DNA from: Burkholderiales bacterium
GTDB lineage: Bacteria; Pseudomonadota; Gammaproteobacteria; Burkholderiales; Burkholderiaceae_C
NCBI GenBank assembly: GCA_016213325.1
Contig: JACRAY010000015.1
Span: 186,001-250,000, forward strand
Reading direction: 5' to 3'
DNA length: 64,000 nucleotides
Positions within the stretch are counted from its first letter, which is position 1, and every line of letters begins with the position of its first letter. The position numbers and the translations under genes are program-made. Under the pieces are notes generated by a model. That model had not been told where the DNA came from. It saw nothing but the letters and a program-made list of their open reading frames with translations, and did no database searches. This document shows, piece after piece, positions 37,571 through 46,359 of this stretch.

Positions 37571-37593
37571 CTGACGTTTACGTTAACGTCAAT
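37571..37593. promoter_or_regulatory. LiuR-type operator before the regulator gene
   Basis: TGACGTTTACGTTAACGTCA, a slightly imperfect version of the 37111 palindrome (outer TGACGTT and AACGTCA match, centre altered). It lies 15 bp upstream of the MerR-type gene's ATG, suggesting autoregulation. Confidence 0.75.
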
Positions 37594-37594
37594 G

Positions 37595-39871
37595 TCAGCC
37601 GGCCAGCGTGAAGCGGATGGTGGTGCCCTGGCCGGGCGCCGACTCGGCCCAGACGCGGCCGCGATGCCGCGACACGATGCGCCGCACCGTGGCCAGCCCG
37701 ATGCCGGTGCCGGGAAACTCGGCCTCGGTGTGCAGGCGCTGGAAGGCGCTGAACAGCTTGCCCGCATAGGCCATCTCGAAGCCCACGCCGTTGTCGCGCA
37801 CGAAATAGCTGCCATCGGCCTCGTCGCGGCCGACCTCGATGCAAGGCTCGGGTGCCTTGGATGTGAACTTCCACGCATTGCCCAGCAGGTTTTCCACCAG
37901 GATGCGCAGCAGCCGCGCGTCGCCCTGCACCAGCAGCCCATCGGCCACGTGCGTCGCCACACTCCGGCCCGGTTCGGCGGCCTGCAGTGCCTCCAGCGAC
38001 TCGCGCGCCAGCGCCGCCAGGTCCACCGTCTCGGGATGCAGCGGCTCGCGCGCCACGCGCGACAGGCCCAGCAGCGCTTCGATCAGCTGCTCCATCCGGC
38101 CGACACCGGCCTGGATGCGCGACAAGTAGTGCTGCACCTTGGCGTCGGGGTGGCTCTCGAGCCTGCCGGCCAAGGCGCGGCTGAAACCGTCGATGGCGCC
38201 CAGCGGCGAGCGCAGGTCGTGCGACACCGAGTACGAGAAAGCCTCCAGCTCCGCGTTGGACGTGCGCAGCGCCTCCTCGATGGCCTTCAGCTCAGTGATG
38301 TCGGAGTCGATGCCGACCCAGAACGCCACCTCGCCGTTCTCGTCGAACACCGGCGCGCCCTTGTACGACATGGTGTGGTAGCTGCCGTCGCGCGCGCGCA
38401 GCCGCCGGATGCCGGTGAAGGTGGAGAGCGTGTCGCGCGAGCGCCGCCAGTTGGCGCTGACGGCCGCGCGGTCGTCGGGGTGGATCGCGCCCAGGCCGCT
38501 CCTGCCGATCCAGTCGGCTTCGGTGCCGCCGACCAGGTCATACCACGCGCGGTTGAGGAAGGTGAGCTGGGTGCCCGATGCGTCGGTGTTCCACACCACT
38601 TCCGGCGCCTGCTCGGCCAGGGTGCGATAGAGCCGCCCCTGCCGCACCAGTTCGGCCGTGCGTTGCGCGATGCGCGCTTCCAGCCCCGCGTTGAGCTCGT
38701 GGACCTGGCCGAACAGCCGCGCGTTCTCGATGGCGATGGATGCCAGCTGCGCGAGCTCGATGGCAACGTACTCGTCGCGGTCGCTGAAGCTGCCCTGGTA
38801 CTTGTCGGCCAGCTCCAGCTCGCCGATGGCCTCGTCGCGGCCGTTCACCAGCGGGACGATGAGCCGTGCCTCCGTCTTGGCGGGGTGCTCGCCGGCGGGG
38901 TAGCGCTCGGACGCCGAACGCGTCCAGTACGGCCCCGTCGCGTCGCCGTCCGCCGCCACCAGCCGGATCGCGGCATAGTGCGCACCGATCACGCGGCGCG
39001 ACTGGTCGGCCACCTCCTGCAGGGTGCGTCCGAGCGCCTGGTTGCGCGTGATCGCCTGCGCGGCTTCGGCCGTGCGCTGCAGCATGGCGCTGAACTCGCG
39101 CAGGTGCTGCAGCAGGTTGGCCTCGGCCCGTTCCAGCGCGGTGACGTCGGTGAACACCAGCAGGCCGCCGGCGACGCCGTTCACGTCATGCAGGGGACAG
39201 TAGTTGCAGCGCAGCAGGCGCCCCTGCGGCACCAGCCGGTTGCGCACCTGCACCAGCATGTCGCCCTCTTCGCCGTGCATGGCGCGTGCCAGCGGGGTCT
39301 GCTCGCCCGGGTACAGCGCTTCGGTGCCCGGCTGGTACAGCCCGAAGGCGGCCACCCAGTCGACCGGCGGGGCGCCCGCGCCTTCCACCGGGAACAGGTT
39401 GGCGGCGGCGCGATTGGTCATGAGGAAGCGGCCGTTGCGGTCCACCGCGATCACGCCTTCCTGCATGCTGTTCATCACCGTGTCGAGCACGGCGTAGGCG
39501 CTGCGGCTGCGGCCCAGCTCCGACTCCAGCTCGTGCTGCCTGCGTTGCAGCGACTCGGCCATCAGGTTGAAGGCGGAGCCGATGCGCGCGAACTCGCCGC
39601 GCGCAGGGCGCCCCAGCAGCGGCACCCGCGCATCGAGCTGGCCACCCTCGATGCGGTGCACGGCGCCCAGGATCTGCCGCGTGGGCTTGACGACGAAGCG
39701 CCGGCCGTACCAGGCCGCGAGCGCGAGGCCGGACAGCAGGGCGAGCAGCGTCGCGGCGAAGAAGCCGCTGCCCAGGGCAAAGTGCGCCCAGGCGGACACC
39801 GCCGCGACCGGTGCGGTTGCCGCCAGCACCAGCACCGCCAGGCGTCCCTGCAGGCTCAGTCTGGATTGCAA
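37595..39871 (-). CDS. Hybrid-free sensor histidine kinase with HAMP, PAS and GAF domains
   Basis: A 758-residue membrane sensor kinase. Two N-terminal helices lead to a HAMP-like stretch (VKPTRQILGAVHRIEGGQLDARV), PAS (~125-250), GAF (~290-400), PAS-PAC (~430-545, WVGIDSDITELK), then HisKA with phospho-acceptor His in SYSVSHDLRSPLGAIDGF (about residue 565). The HATPase has N-box NLLGNAWKFTS and G boxes VRDNGVGFE and GTGIGLATVRR. TTG 39871 is chosen as start, with GGGAG 5 nt upstream; no ATG fits. No response regulator gene is adjacent, so its partner is unknown. It may be unrelated to the neighbouring LiuR system. Confidence 0.87.
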   Translation of the reverse strand: MQSRLSLQGRLAVLVLAATAPVAAVSAWAHFALGSGFFAATLLALLSGLALAAWYGRRFVVKPTRQILGAVHRIEGGQLDARVPLLGRPARGEFARIGSAFNLMAESLQRRQHELESELGRSRSAYAVLDTVMNSMQEGVIAVDRNGRFLMTNRAAANLFPVEGAGAPPVDWVAAFGLYQPGTEALYPGEQTPLARAMHGEEGDMLVQVRNRLVPQGRLLRCNYCPLHDVNGVAGGLLVFTDVTALERAEANLLQHLREFSAMLQRTAEAAQAITRNQALGRTLQEVADQSRRVIGAHYAAIRLVAADGDATGPYWTRSASERYPAGEHPAKTEARLIVPLVNGRDEAIGELELADKYQGSFSDRDEYVAIELAQLASIAIENARLFGQVHELNAGLEARIAQRTAELVRQGRLYRTLAEQAPEVVWNTDASGTQLTFLNRAWYDLVGGTEADWIGRSGLGAIHPDDRAAVSANWRRSRDTLSTFTGIRRLRARDGSYHTMSYKGAPVFDENGEVAFWVGIDSDITELKAIEEALRTSNAELEAFSYSVSHDLRSPLGAIDGFSRALAGRLESHPDAKVQHYLSRIQAGVGRMEQLIEALLGLSRVAREPLHPETVDLAALARESLEALQAAEPGRSVATHVADGLLVQGDARLLRILVENLLGNAWKFTSKAPEPCIEVGRDEADGSYFVRDNGVGFEMAYAGKLFSAFQRLHTEAEFPGTGIGLATVRRIVSRHRGRVWAESAPGQGTTIRFTLAG

Positions 39872-39911
39872 TGGGCTCCCTGCCTTTCCGGCCGCCAGTG
39901 TAGGGCCTCGC

Positions 39912-40790
39912 TCACCAGGGCGGCAGGGGTTCGTCCTTGAGCTGGCCGCGCAGGTGTTCGTAGTCCGGGACCACGGTCGCGACGGTTTCCCAGAAGCGCG
40001 GGCTGTGGTCCATCACGCGCAGGTGGCTGAGTTCGTGGGCAACCACGTAGTCGATCACCGCCATGCGGAAGTGCACCAGCCGCCAGTTCAGGCGGATGGC
40101 GCCGTTGCGCTGCGCGGTGCCCCAGAGCGTGCCGGCGCTGCTGAGGGACAGCCGGGTCCAGCGCACGCCGAGCTGCGGCGCAAAGTGGTCGAGCCGTTCG
40201 GTGAAGATGCGCCGCGCCTGGCGCATCAGCCAGGCCTGCACCACGTCGCGCACCTGCTGCGGCTGCGCGGTATGCGGCAGGCCGACGTGCAGCGTGCAGC
40301 GCGGCACGCCGGGCAGCGCCTGGGCATCGGTGTTGAGCATGGCGCCCGCCTCGCTGAAGGCATGGCGCGGGTCGAGCACGACGATCACGTCTTCGCCCAG
40401 GAAGGGGAAAGACGCGCCGTCACGCCATTCGATGCGGGCGGCCTCGATGCGTTCACCGCGCTCGCGCGCCTGCGAGAGCTTGTTGGTGATCCAGCGCGAC
40501 TTCTTCTTCACCGCATCGTCCACTTCGGCCAGCGGCACCCAGCGCGGCGCGCTCACCGTCAGGCCCTCGGGGCCGACCACGAAGCCGATGGTGCGCCGCT
40601 TCACGCGGCGGAAGTGGTAGCCCACCAGCACCTTGCCGAGCACGGCTTCGCGGTTGGCTTGCGGGTGGCGGAAGCCTTGCGGGGCCACCGCATCGTCCAG
40701 CGCCAGCGCGGGGCGCGGGTCGGGCGGCAAGGGCGGCACTGGTTTCGGCTCGTCGAACAGGTCGAGCAGGAGCTGGAACGGTGACCGCAT
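39912..40790 (-). CDS. M48 / YgjP-like metallopeptidase domain protein
   Basis: A 292-residue YgjP-like (DUF45) zinc metallopeptidase. The zinc site is DYVVAHELSHLRVMDHSPRFW (HExxH with a downstream His-x2). Upstream, GTLWGTAQRNGAIRLNWRLV is characteristic of the family. The biological role is unknown. ATG 40790 lies only 5 bp from the long inverted-repeat element at 40796, so no normal ribosome-binding site is visible and a structured leader is likely. In related genomes a similar gene follows plsC, as here, with the element in between. Confidence 0.87.
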   Translation of the reverse strand: MRSPFQLLLDLFDEPKPVPPLPPDPRPALALDDAVAPQGFRHPQANREAVLGKVLVGYHFRRVKRRTIGFVVGPEGLTVSAPRWVPLAEVDDAVKKKSRWITNKLSQARERGERIEAARIEWRDGASFPFLGEDVIVVLDPRHAFSEAGAMLNTDAQALPGVPRCTLHVGLPHTAQPQQVRDVVQAWLMRQARRIFTERLDHFAPQLGVRWTRLSLSSAGTLWGTAQRNGAIRLNWRLVHFRMAVIDYVVAHELSHLRVMDHSPRFWETVATVVPDYEHLRGQLKDEPLPPW

Positions 40791-40795
40791 GGCCT

Positions 40796-41065
40796 AGGGC
40801 CTGCAAACGCTGTTTATGGCGATGCGCTGCTCGCCAAAAAGGCCATGGGGTAGGCGCGAGTCCGCAGTCGGAGTGACCTCCGACAAGGACTCGGAACACC
40901 CCCCATGGGCTTTTTGGCCGCAGCCCGCGCGCGGGCACGCGCCAAAAACCGCGCCAGGCGTTGTTCCACTCCTAGCCAAGGCGTAAAGCCTTGGCGTCGT
41001 CCTGCGCCTAGCCTGGCGCGGTTTTTGGCGCGTGCGCATCGTCATAAACAGCGTTTGCAGGCCCT
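40796..41065. repeat. 270-bp cloverleaf-like element with 32-bp terminal inverted repeats
   Basis: Terminal inverted repeats of 32 bp (40796-40827 and 41034-41065, starting AGGGCCTGCAAACGC; one mismatch) enclose three further dyads. Arm A: GCCAAAAAGGCCATGGGG (40833-40850) with its partner at 40901-40918, containing GAGTCC/GGACTC and GTCGGAG/CTCCGAC. A 14-bp palindrome GCCCGCGCGCGGGC lies at 40923. Arm B: 21-bp perfect arms at 40939-40959 and 41011-41031, with the inner hairpin CCAAGGC-GTAAA-GCCTTGG. No coding sense was recognised. It resembles a MITE-like or structured-RNA element. Confidence 0.85.
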
Positions 41066-41817
41066 CAGTTTACGGCCTCGTCGCGGTAAGCCTCGGGGTC
41101 GAGCCGGTGCATCTCGGACTCGATCCACGCCTCCACCTCGCGCAGCAGGTCGTCGGGGTCCCGGCCCTGGCTGGGGATGGCCTTGCCGATCGACACGTCG
41201 ACGATGCCGGGGCGCTTGACCAGGGCCTTGCGTGGCCAGCACCGGGCCGAGCTGACGGCTATGGGGATCACCGGCGCGCCGGTTTCCACCGCGAGCCGCG
41301 TGCCGCCGTGCTTGTACATGCCCTTCTTGCCGCGCGGGATGCGCGTGCCTTCGGGGAAGATGATGATCCAGATGCCCTGCGCCAGCAGCAACTTGCCCTG
41401 CGCGACCACCTTGGAGAAAGCCTGCGCGCGCTGGCTGCGGTCGATGTGGATCATGTCGAGCCGGCCCATGGCCCAGCCGAAGAAGGGCACGTACAGCAGT
41501 TCCTTCTTGAAGACATAGGCCAGCGGGTGCGGCATGAGCACCGGCATCAGGAAGGTCTCGAGCGTGGACTGGTGCTTGACCAGCAGGATGGCCGGGCTGG
41601 TGGCGCCCTGCGGCAGGTTTTCCATGCCGCTCACTCGCCAGTCGACCCCGCAGATGACGCGCAGTCCGTGCATCGCCCAGCTGAGCCACATCTGCGCCAT
41701 GCGGTATAGCGGCACGCCGCGCACGCGGATGGAAGCCACCACCATGATGATGCCCCAGGGGATCACCGTGACGATCATCCACAGCAGGTGGACGATGGAG
41801 CGCGCGAGCGCCACCAT
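41065..41817 (-). CDS. plsC: 1-acyl-sn-glycerol-3-phosphate acyltransferase (PlsC-like)
   Basis: A 250-residue membrane acyltransferase that adds an acyl chain to lysophosphatidate in phospholipid synthesis. An N-terminal hydrophobic region (VHLLWMIVTVIPWGIIMVVAS) precedes the acyltransferase motifs. Motif I is VKHQSTLET (an H-x4-E variant of H-x4-D, seen in this subgroup); FPEGTRIPRGKKG is motif III. ATG 41817 is preferred over upstream in-frame codons that overlap gmhB. It is 7 bp after gmhB. The TGA stop starts on the last base of the inverted-repeat element. Confidence 0.88.
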   Translation of the reverse strand: MVALARSIVHLLWMIVTVIPWGIIMVVASIRVRGVPLYRMAQMWLSWAMHGLRVICGVDWRVSGMENLPQGATSPAILLVKHQSTLETFLMPVLMPHPLAYVFKKELLYVPFFGWAMGRLDMIHIDRSQRAQAFSKVVAQGKLLLAQGIWIIIFPEGTRIPRGKKGMYKHGGTRLAVETGAPVIPIAVSSARCWPRKALVKRPGIVDVSIGKAIPSQGRDPDDLLREVEAWIESEMHRLDPEAYRDEAVN

Positions 41818-41824
41818 GTCCGGC

Positions 41825-42394
41825 TCAGGCAGCCTTGGCCGGCACGGGCCGGGTGACCAGCCAGTCCGCAAACGCGGCCAGGTCTTCATGGACCATCGTG
41901 GCGGGCGGAAAACCCTCGGGCAGCGGCTGGCCGCGCAACGCAGCGCCCTTGCCGGTCAGCACCAGGTGCGGCGGGCAACCCGCCGCTGCGCCCGCCTGCA
42001 GGTCGCGGATGGTGTCGCCCACCACCGGCACCGCCTTCAGGTCGACGCCGAAGCGCTCGCCGATCTGCTCGAACAGCCCCGGCAGGGGCTTGCGGCACTG
42101 GCAGCCTTCGTCGGGGCTGTGCGGGCAATAGAAGACGGCGTCGATGCGCCCGCCGACGGTAGCCAGCGCCTTGTGCATCTTGGTGTGGATGGCGTTGAGC
42201 GACGCCACGTCGAACAGGCCGCGGCCCAGCCCCGACTGGTTGGAGGCGACGGCCACGTGCCAGCCCGCGTGGTTGAGCCGCGCGATGGCTTCCAGCGCGC
42301 CGGGCAGCGGCTGCCACTCGTCGGGCGACTTGATGAACTCGTCGCTGTCGACGTTGATGGTGCCGTCGCGGTCGAGGATGACTAGCTTCATCAT
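41825..42394 (-). CDS. gmhB: D-glycero-beta-D-manno-heptose-1,7-bisphosphate 7-phosphatase
   Basis: A 189-residue HAD phosphatase removing the 7-phosphate in ADP-heptose synthesis for LPS core. Nucleophile motif LDRDGTINVDSDEFI, Ser/Thr motif VAVASNQSGLGRGLF, zinc loop CPHSPDEGCQCRKP (three Cys and a His), motif IV VVGDTIRDLQAG. Two adjacent Met starts exist (42394, 42391). It lies between glyS (6 bp) and plsC (7 bp) in the block conserved in betaproteobacteria. Confidence 0.93.
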   Translation of the reverse strand: MMKLVILDRDGTINVDSDEFIKSPDEWQPLPGALEAIARLNHAGWHVAVASNQSGLGRGLFDVASLNAIHTKMHKALATVGGRIDAVFYCPHSPDEGCQCRKPLPGLFEQIGERFGVDLKAVPVVGDTIRDLQAGAAAGCPPHLVLTGKGAALRGQPLPEGFPPATMVHEDLAAFADWLVTRPVPAKAA

Positions 42395-42400
42395 CCCAGC

Positions 42401-44509
42401 TTAACTCGCCAGCCTCGACAAGTCAGCCACCCGGTTCATCGCCTGGTGCAGGGTGGCCAGCAATCCCAGCCGGTTCAGGCGCAAGTCGGCTTCTTCGGCA
42501 TTCACCATCACGCCGTCGAAGAATGCGTCGACCGGCTGGCGCAGCGCGGCCAGCGTCTGCAGCGAGCCGGTGTAGTCGCCGGCCTCGAACTGCGCCTGCG
42601 CCCTGGGCGCGACTTGCTGCGTGGCGGCGTACAGCGCCTTCTCGGCGTCTTCCTTCAAGAGCGGCTCGCTCACGTGCGCGTCGGCCCGCTCGGCCTTCTT
42701 CAGGATGTTGCCGATGCGCTTGTTGGCCGCGGCCAGTGCTGCCGCCTCGGGCAGCGCCGCGAAAGCGCGCACGGCGGCCAGCCGCTTGGCGACGTCGCCC
42801 AGGCGCTGCGGCCGCAGGGCCAGCACGGCGTCGACTTCCTGCGCGCTGTAGCCCTGCTCGCGCAGCAGGCCGGCGAGGCGGTCGTAGACGAAGTCGGCCA
42901 GCAGCTGCGCCGTGTTGGCGGGTGCCTGCGCGAACAGGCCCAGCGCCTCGGTGACCAGCTCGTCGAGCTTGAGCGGCAGGTCCTTTTCCATCAGCATGCG
43001 CACGATGCCCAATGCGTGTCGGCGCAATGCGAACGGGTCCTTGTCGCCGCTGGGCAGCTGGCCGATGGCGAACAGGCCCGCCAGCGTCTCCAGCTTGTCG
43101 GCCAGCGCGACCACCACGCCCACGTCGTTGCGCGGCAAGGTGTCGCCGGCAAAGCGCGGGCGGTAGTGGTCCTCGATGGCCTGCGCAACGTCGTCGCCCA
43201 GCTGGTCGTGGCGCGCGTAGTACGCACCCATGATGCCCTGCAGCTCGGGGAACTCGCCCACCATGTCGGTCAGCAGGTCGGCCTTGGCCAGGCGCGCGGC
43301 GCGGTCGGCGTTCTGTGCCAGCGAGTCGCTTCCCAGCTGCGCGCCGATCACTTTCGCGATGGCGCGCACGCGCTCCACGCGCTCGCCCTGGGTGCCGAGC
43401 TTGTTGTGGTACACGACCTTGGCCAGCCCGCCCACGCGAGACTCCAGCGTCTTCTTGCGGTCCTGGTCGAAGAAGAACTTGGCGTCAGCCAGCCGCGGGC
43501 GCACCACGCGCTCGTTGCCGCCGGTCACGGCCGATGCGTCCGCCGGCCGGATGTTGCTGACCACCAGGAAGCGGTTCGACAGCTTGCCGCCGGCGTCCAG
43601 CAGCGGGAAGTATTTCTGGTTGGCCTTCATCGTGAGGATCAGGCATTCCTGCGGCACCTCGAGGAATTCCTTCTCGAATTCGCAGGCCAGCACGTTGGGG
43701 CGCTCAACCAGCGCGGTCACTTCGTCGAGCAGTGCGTCGTCTTCGACCGGCCGCGCGCCGCCGCCGATGCGCTCGGCCGCTGCGGCGAGCTGGCGCGCGA
43801 TCTCGGCGCGCCGAGCTTCGAAGCTGGCGATCACCGCGCCTTCGGTCTCCAGGGTGGCCGCATAGCTGTCTGCGTCCGCCAGCGTGACAACCGGGTTGGC
43901 TGCCTCGAAGCGATGGCCCTGCGTGGTGCGGCCGGCCTTCAGGCCGAGCGCCTCCACTGGCACCACGTCGGCGCCGTGCAGCGCCACCAGCGAGTGCGCG
44001 GGCCGCACGAACTTGACGTCGGTCCAGCCATCGGCCAGCTGGTAGGTCATGACCTTGGGGATGGGCAGCTTCGCGATGCTGTCTTCCAGCGCCTTCTGCA
44101 GGCCCTCGGCCAGGCTTGCGCCCTTGGCGGTGCTGTCGAAGAACAGCGCCTCGGCCTTGCCGTCCATGGCCCGCCGCAGTTGCGGCACGGCCGATGCGTC
44201 GGCTCCCAGCGACTGCAACTTCTTCAGCAGCGCGGGGGATGCGTTGCCCGACGCATCGAGCCCCACGCTCACCGGCATCAGCTTCTGCGACACGGCCTTG
44301 TCGGGGGCCTGCGTGGCGATGCTGGTGATGTGCGCGGCCAGCCTGCGCGGCGAGGCGAAGGGCGCGAGCCGCGAGCCCGCACCCGCCAGGCCCTGGGCCT
44401 TCAACTGCTCCAGCAGCGCATGGCCGAATGCCTCGCCCAGCTTCTTCAGCGCCTTGGGCGGCAGTTCCTCGACGAACAGCTCGACCAGCAGGTTCTTTTC
44501 GTTCGCCAT
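42401..44509 (-). CDS. glyS: Glycine-tRNA ligase beta subunit
   Basis: A 702-residue beta subunit of the bacterial alpha2-beta2 glycyl-tRNA synthetase, needed for tRNA recognition. N-terminal LLVELFVEELPPKALKKLGEAF, central LTMKANQKYFPLLD and NRFLVVSNI, HD-like region YHNKLGTQGERVERVRAIAK, and C-terminal anticodon-binding DALR region (FDGVMVNAEEADLRLNRLGLL) are all present at the expected length. It starts at ATG 44509, 4 bp after glyQ stop. Essential housekeeping; no anomaly seen. Confidence 0.96.
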   Translation of the reverse strand: MANEKNLLVELFVEELPPKALKKLGEAFGHALLEQLKAQGLAGAGSRLAPFASPRRLAAHITSIATQAPDKAVSQKLMPVSVGLDASGNASPALLKKLQSLGADASAVPQLRRAMDGKAEALFFDSTAKGASLAEGLQKALEDSIAKLPIPKVMTYQLADGWTDVKFVRPAHSLVALHGADVVPVEALGLKAGRTTQGHRFEAANPVVTLADADSYAATLETEGAVIASFEARRAEIARQLAAAAERIGGGARPVEDDALLDEVTALVERPNVLACEFEKEFLEVPQECLILTMKANQKYFPLLDAGGKLSNRFLVVSNIRPADASAVTGGNERVVRPRLADAKFFFDQDRKKTLESRVGGLAKVVYHNKLGTQGERVERVRAIAKVIGAQLGSDSLAQNADRAARLAKADLLTDMVGEFPELQGIMGAYYARHDQLGDDVAQAIEDHYRPRFAGDTLPRNDVGVVVALADKLETLAGLFAIGQLPSGDKDPFALRRHALGIVRMLMEKDLPLKLDELVTEALGLFAQAPANTAQLLADFVYDRLAGLLREQGYSAQEVDAVLALRPQRLGDVAKRLAAVRAFAALPEAAALAAANKRIGNILKKAERADAHVSEPLLKEDAEKALYAATQQVAPRAQAQFEAGDYTGSLQTLAALRQPVDAFFDGVMVNAEEADLRLNRLGLLATLHQAMNRVADLSRLAS

Positions 44510-44513
44510 CGCT

Positions 44514-45419
44514 TCAGGCCGCCTTCTTCTGCATGCCGGCCACCCACTCGCGCGGCGCCATCGGGAAACCCAGCCGCTCGCGGCTGTCGTAGTAGCTCTG
44601 CGCGACGCTGCGCGCGAGGTTGCGGATGCGGCCGATGTAGGCCGCGCGCTCGGTCACGCTGATCGCGCCGCGCGCGTCCAGCAGGTTGAAGGTGTGGGCC
44701 GCCTTCAGCACCTGCTCGTAGGCCGGCAGCGCGAGCTGCTGTTCCATCAGGTGCTTCGCCTGCTTCTCGTGCGCCCCGAAAGCGGTGAACAGGAAGTCGG
44801 CGTCGCTGTGCTCGAAGTTGTACGTGGACTGCTCCACCTCGTTCTGGTGGTAGACGTCGCGGTACGTGAGGCCTTCGGTCCACTCCAGGTCGAACACGTT
44901 GTCCACGCCCTGCAGGTACATGGCCAGGCGCTCCAGGCCGTAGGTGATCTCGCCGGTGATCGGCTTGCAGTCGATGCCGCCCACCTGCTGGAAATAGGTG
45001 AACTGCGTGACCTCCATGCCGTTCAGCCAGACCTCCCAGCCGAGGCCCCAGGCGCCCAGCGTGGGGTTCTCCCAGTCGTCCTCGACGAAACGGATGTCGT
45101 TTTTCTTCAGGTCGAAGCCCAGCGCCTGCAGCGAGCCGAGGTACAGCTCCAGGATGTCGGCAGGCGCCGGCTTCAGCACCACCTGGTACTGGTAGTAATG
45201 CTGCAAGCGGTTGGGGTTCTCGCCGTAGCGGCCGTCCTTGGGGCGGCGGCTCGGCTGCACGTAAGCGGCTTTCCACGGCTCGGGGCCGAGCGCGCGCAGG
45301 AAGGTGGCGGTGTGCGAGGTGCCCGCGCCGACTTCCATGTCGTAGGGCTGCAGCAGCGCGCAGCCCTGGGCGTCCCAGTACGACTGCAACTTCAGGATGA
45401 TCTGTTGGAACGTGAGCAT
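44514..45419 (-). CDS. glyQ: Glycine-tRNA ligase alpha subunit
   Basis: A 301-residue catalytic alpha subunit of glycyl-tRNA synthetase. The class II signatures are visible: [56 protein letters not shown] (ATP/motif 2) and [17 protein letters not shown] (motif 3). ATG 45419 (MLTFQQIIL) is the usual start; an upstream TTG is less likely. It heads the glyQ-glyS-gmhB-plsC operon, and a divergent BASS transporter gene starts 64 bp away. Confidence 0.96.
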   Translation of the reverse strand: MLTFQQIILKLQSYWDAQGCALLQPYDMEVGAGTSHTATFLRALGPEPWKAAYVQPSRRPKDGRYGENPNRLQHYYQYQVVLKPAPADILELYLGSLQALGFDLKKNDIRFVEDDWENPTLGAWGLGWEVWLNGMEVTQFTYFQQVGGIDCKPITGEITYGLERLAMYLQGVDNVFDLEWTEGLTYRDVYHQNEVEQSTYNFEHSDADFLFTAFGAHEKQAKHLMEQQLALPAYEQVLKAAHTFNLLDARGAISVTERAAYIGRIRNLARSVAQSYYDSRERLGFPMAPREWVAGMQKKAA

Positions 45420-45483
45420 GACACCCAAACCGGCGTAAACCCTTGATTTTACGGGCTGCGTTCGCCCTTACCCTTGCGCGCAG

Positions 45484-46359
45484 ATGAGCACACAGCAACT
45501 GGTGTTGAGCCTGGTGCTGGCGACCATGGTGTTTTCGGTGGCGCTGGAACTGAAGGTGGACGACTTCCGGCGCGTCGCGCGCTCGCCGCGCAGCGTGGTG
45601 TGCGGGCTCATCCCGCAGTTCCTGCTGCTGCCGGTGGGCACCTGGCTGGCCACCCTGTCGCTGGACCTGCCGCCCAATGTGGAAGCCGCGATGATCCTCG
45701 TTGCATGCTGCCCCGGCGGGTCGCTCTCCAACGTGGTCACGCACTTCGGGCGCGGCAATACCGCGCTGTCGGTCAGCATCTCGGCGGTCGCGAGCCTGAT
45801 CGCGTTGTTTGCCACCCCGTTCAACTTCAGCTGGATGGTGGCGAGCAACCCCGCCACGGCCGGCTGGCTGCGCACCCTGGCGATCGATCCGTCGGATATC
45901 TGGAAGAGCCTGCTGTTCCTGCTGGCCGTTCCCATGTCGCTGGGCCTCGCCGTGGGTTGGCGCTGGCCGGCGCTCACCGCGCGAATCCGCAAGCCCCTGG
46001 CCAACTTCTCCCTCTTCGCATTGTTCGCCTTCATCGTGCTCGGACTGGTCCGCGAGCGGCAGTTGCTGACGCTGGGGCTGCTGCCGACGCTGGGCCTGGT
46101 GGTGCTGCACAACGCGAGCGGGCTCGCCTTCGGCTGGCTGGCCGCGATGGCCATGCGGGTGGACGAGCGCGACCGCCGCGCCGTCATGATCGAAGGCGGC
46201 ATGCAGAATTCCGGGCTGGCGCTGGGCATCATCGGCGTGCAGTTCGCCAGCGACCTCGGCATGGTGGTGATCGCCAGCCTGTGGGGCATCTGGCACATCG
46301 TGAGCGGCATGTCGCTCGCATTCCACTGGAGGCGCAAGGATGCTCGACTGGCTGATTGA
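45484..46359 (+). CDS. Bile acid:sodium symporter (BASS) family transporter
   Basis: A 291-residue secondary transporter with about nine or ten membrane helices. Family motifs include VALELKVDDFRRVARSP near the start, ILVACCPGGSLSNVVTHFGRGN (the Na-binding crossover region) and IEGGMQNSGLALGII (second crossover). It likely imports an organic anion with Na; substrate unknown. It starts at ATG 45484 without a clear ribosome-binding site and overlaps the amidohydrolase gene by 20 bp, so the two form a uptake-and-hydrolysis pair. Confidence 0.9.
   Translation: MSTQQLVLSLVLATMVFSVALELKVDDFRRVARSPRSVVCGLIPQFLLLPVGTWLATLSLDLPPNVEAAMILVACCPGGSLSNVVTHFGRGNTALSVSISAVASLIALFATPFNFSWMVASNPATAGWLRTLAIDPSDIWKSLLFLLAVPMSLGLAVGWRWPALTARIRKPLANFSLFALFAFIVLGLVRERQLLTLGLLPTLGLVVLHNASGLAFGWLAAMAMRVDERDRRAVMIEGGMQNSGLALGIIGVQFASDLGMVVIASLWGIWHIVSGMSLAFHWRRKDARLAD

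Noticed and set aside
40905..41219. Small Arg-rich frames across the 270-bp element, possible short proteins
   Set aside because: They are frames through palindromic DNA on both strands with no ribosome-binding site; the symmetry explains them.
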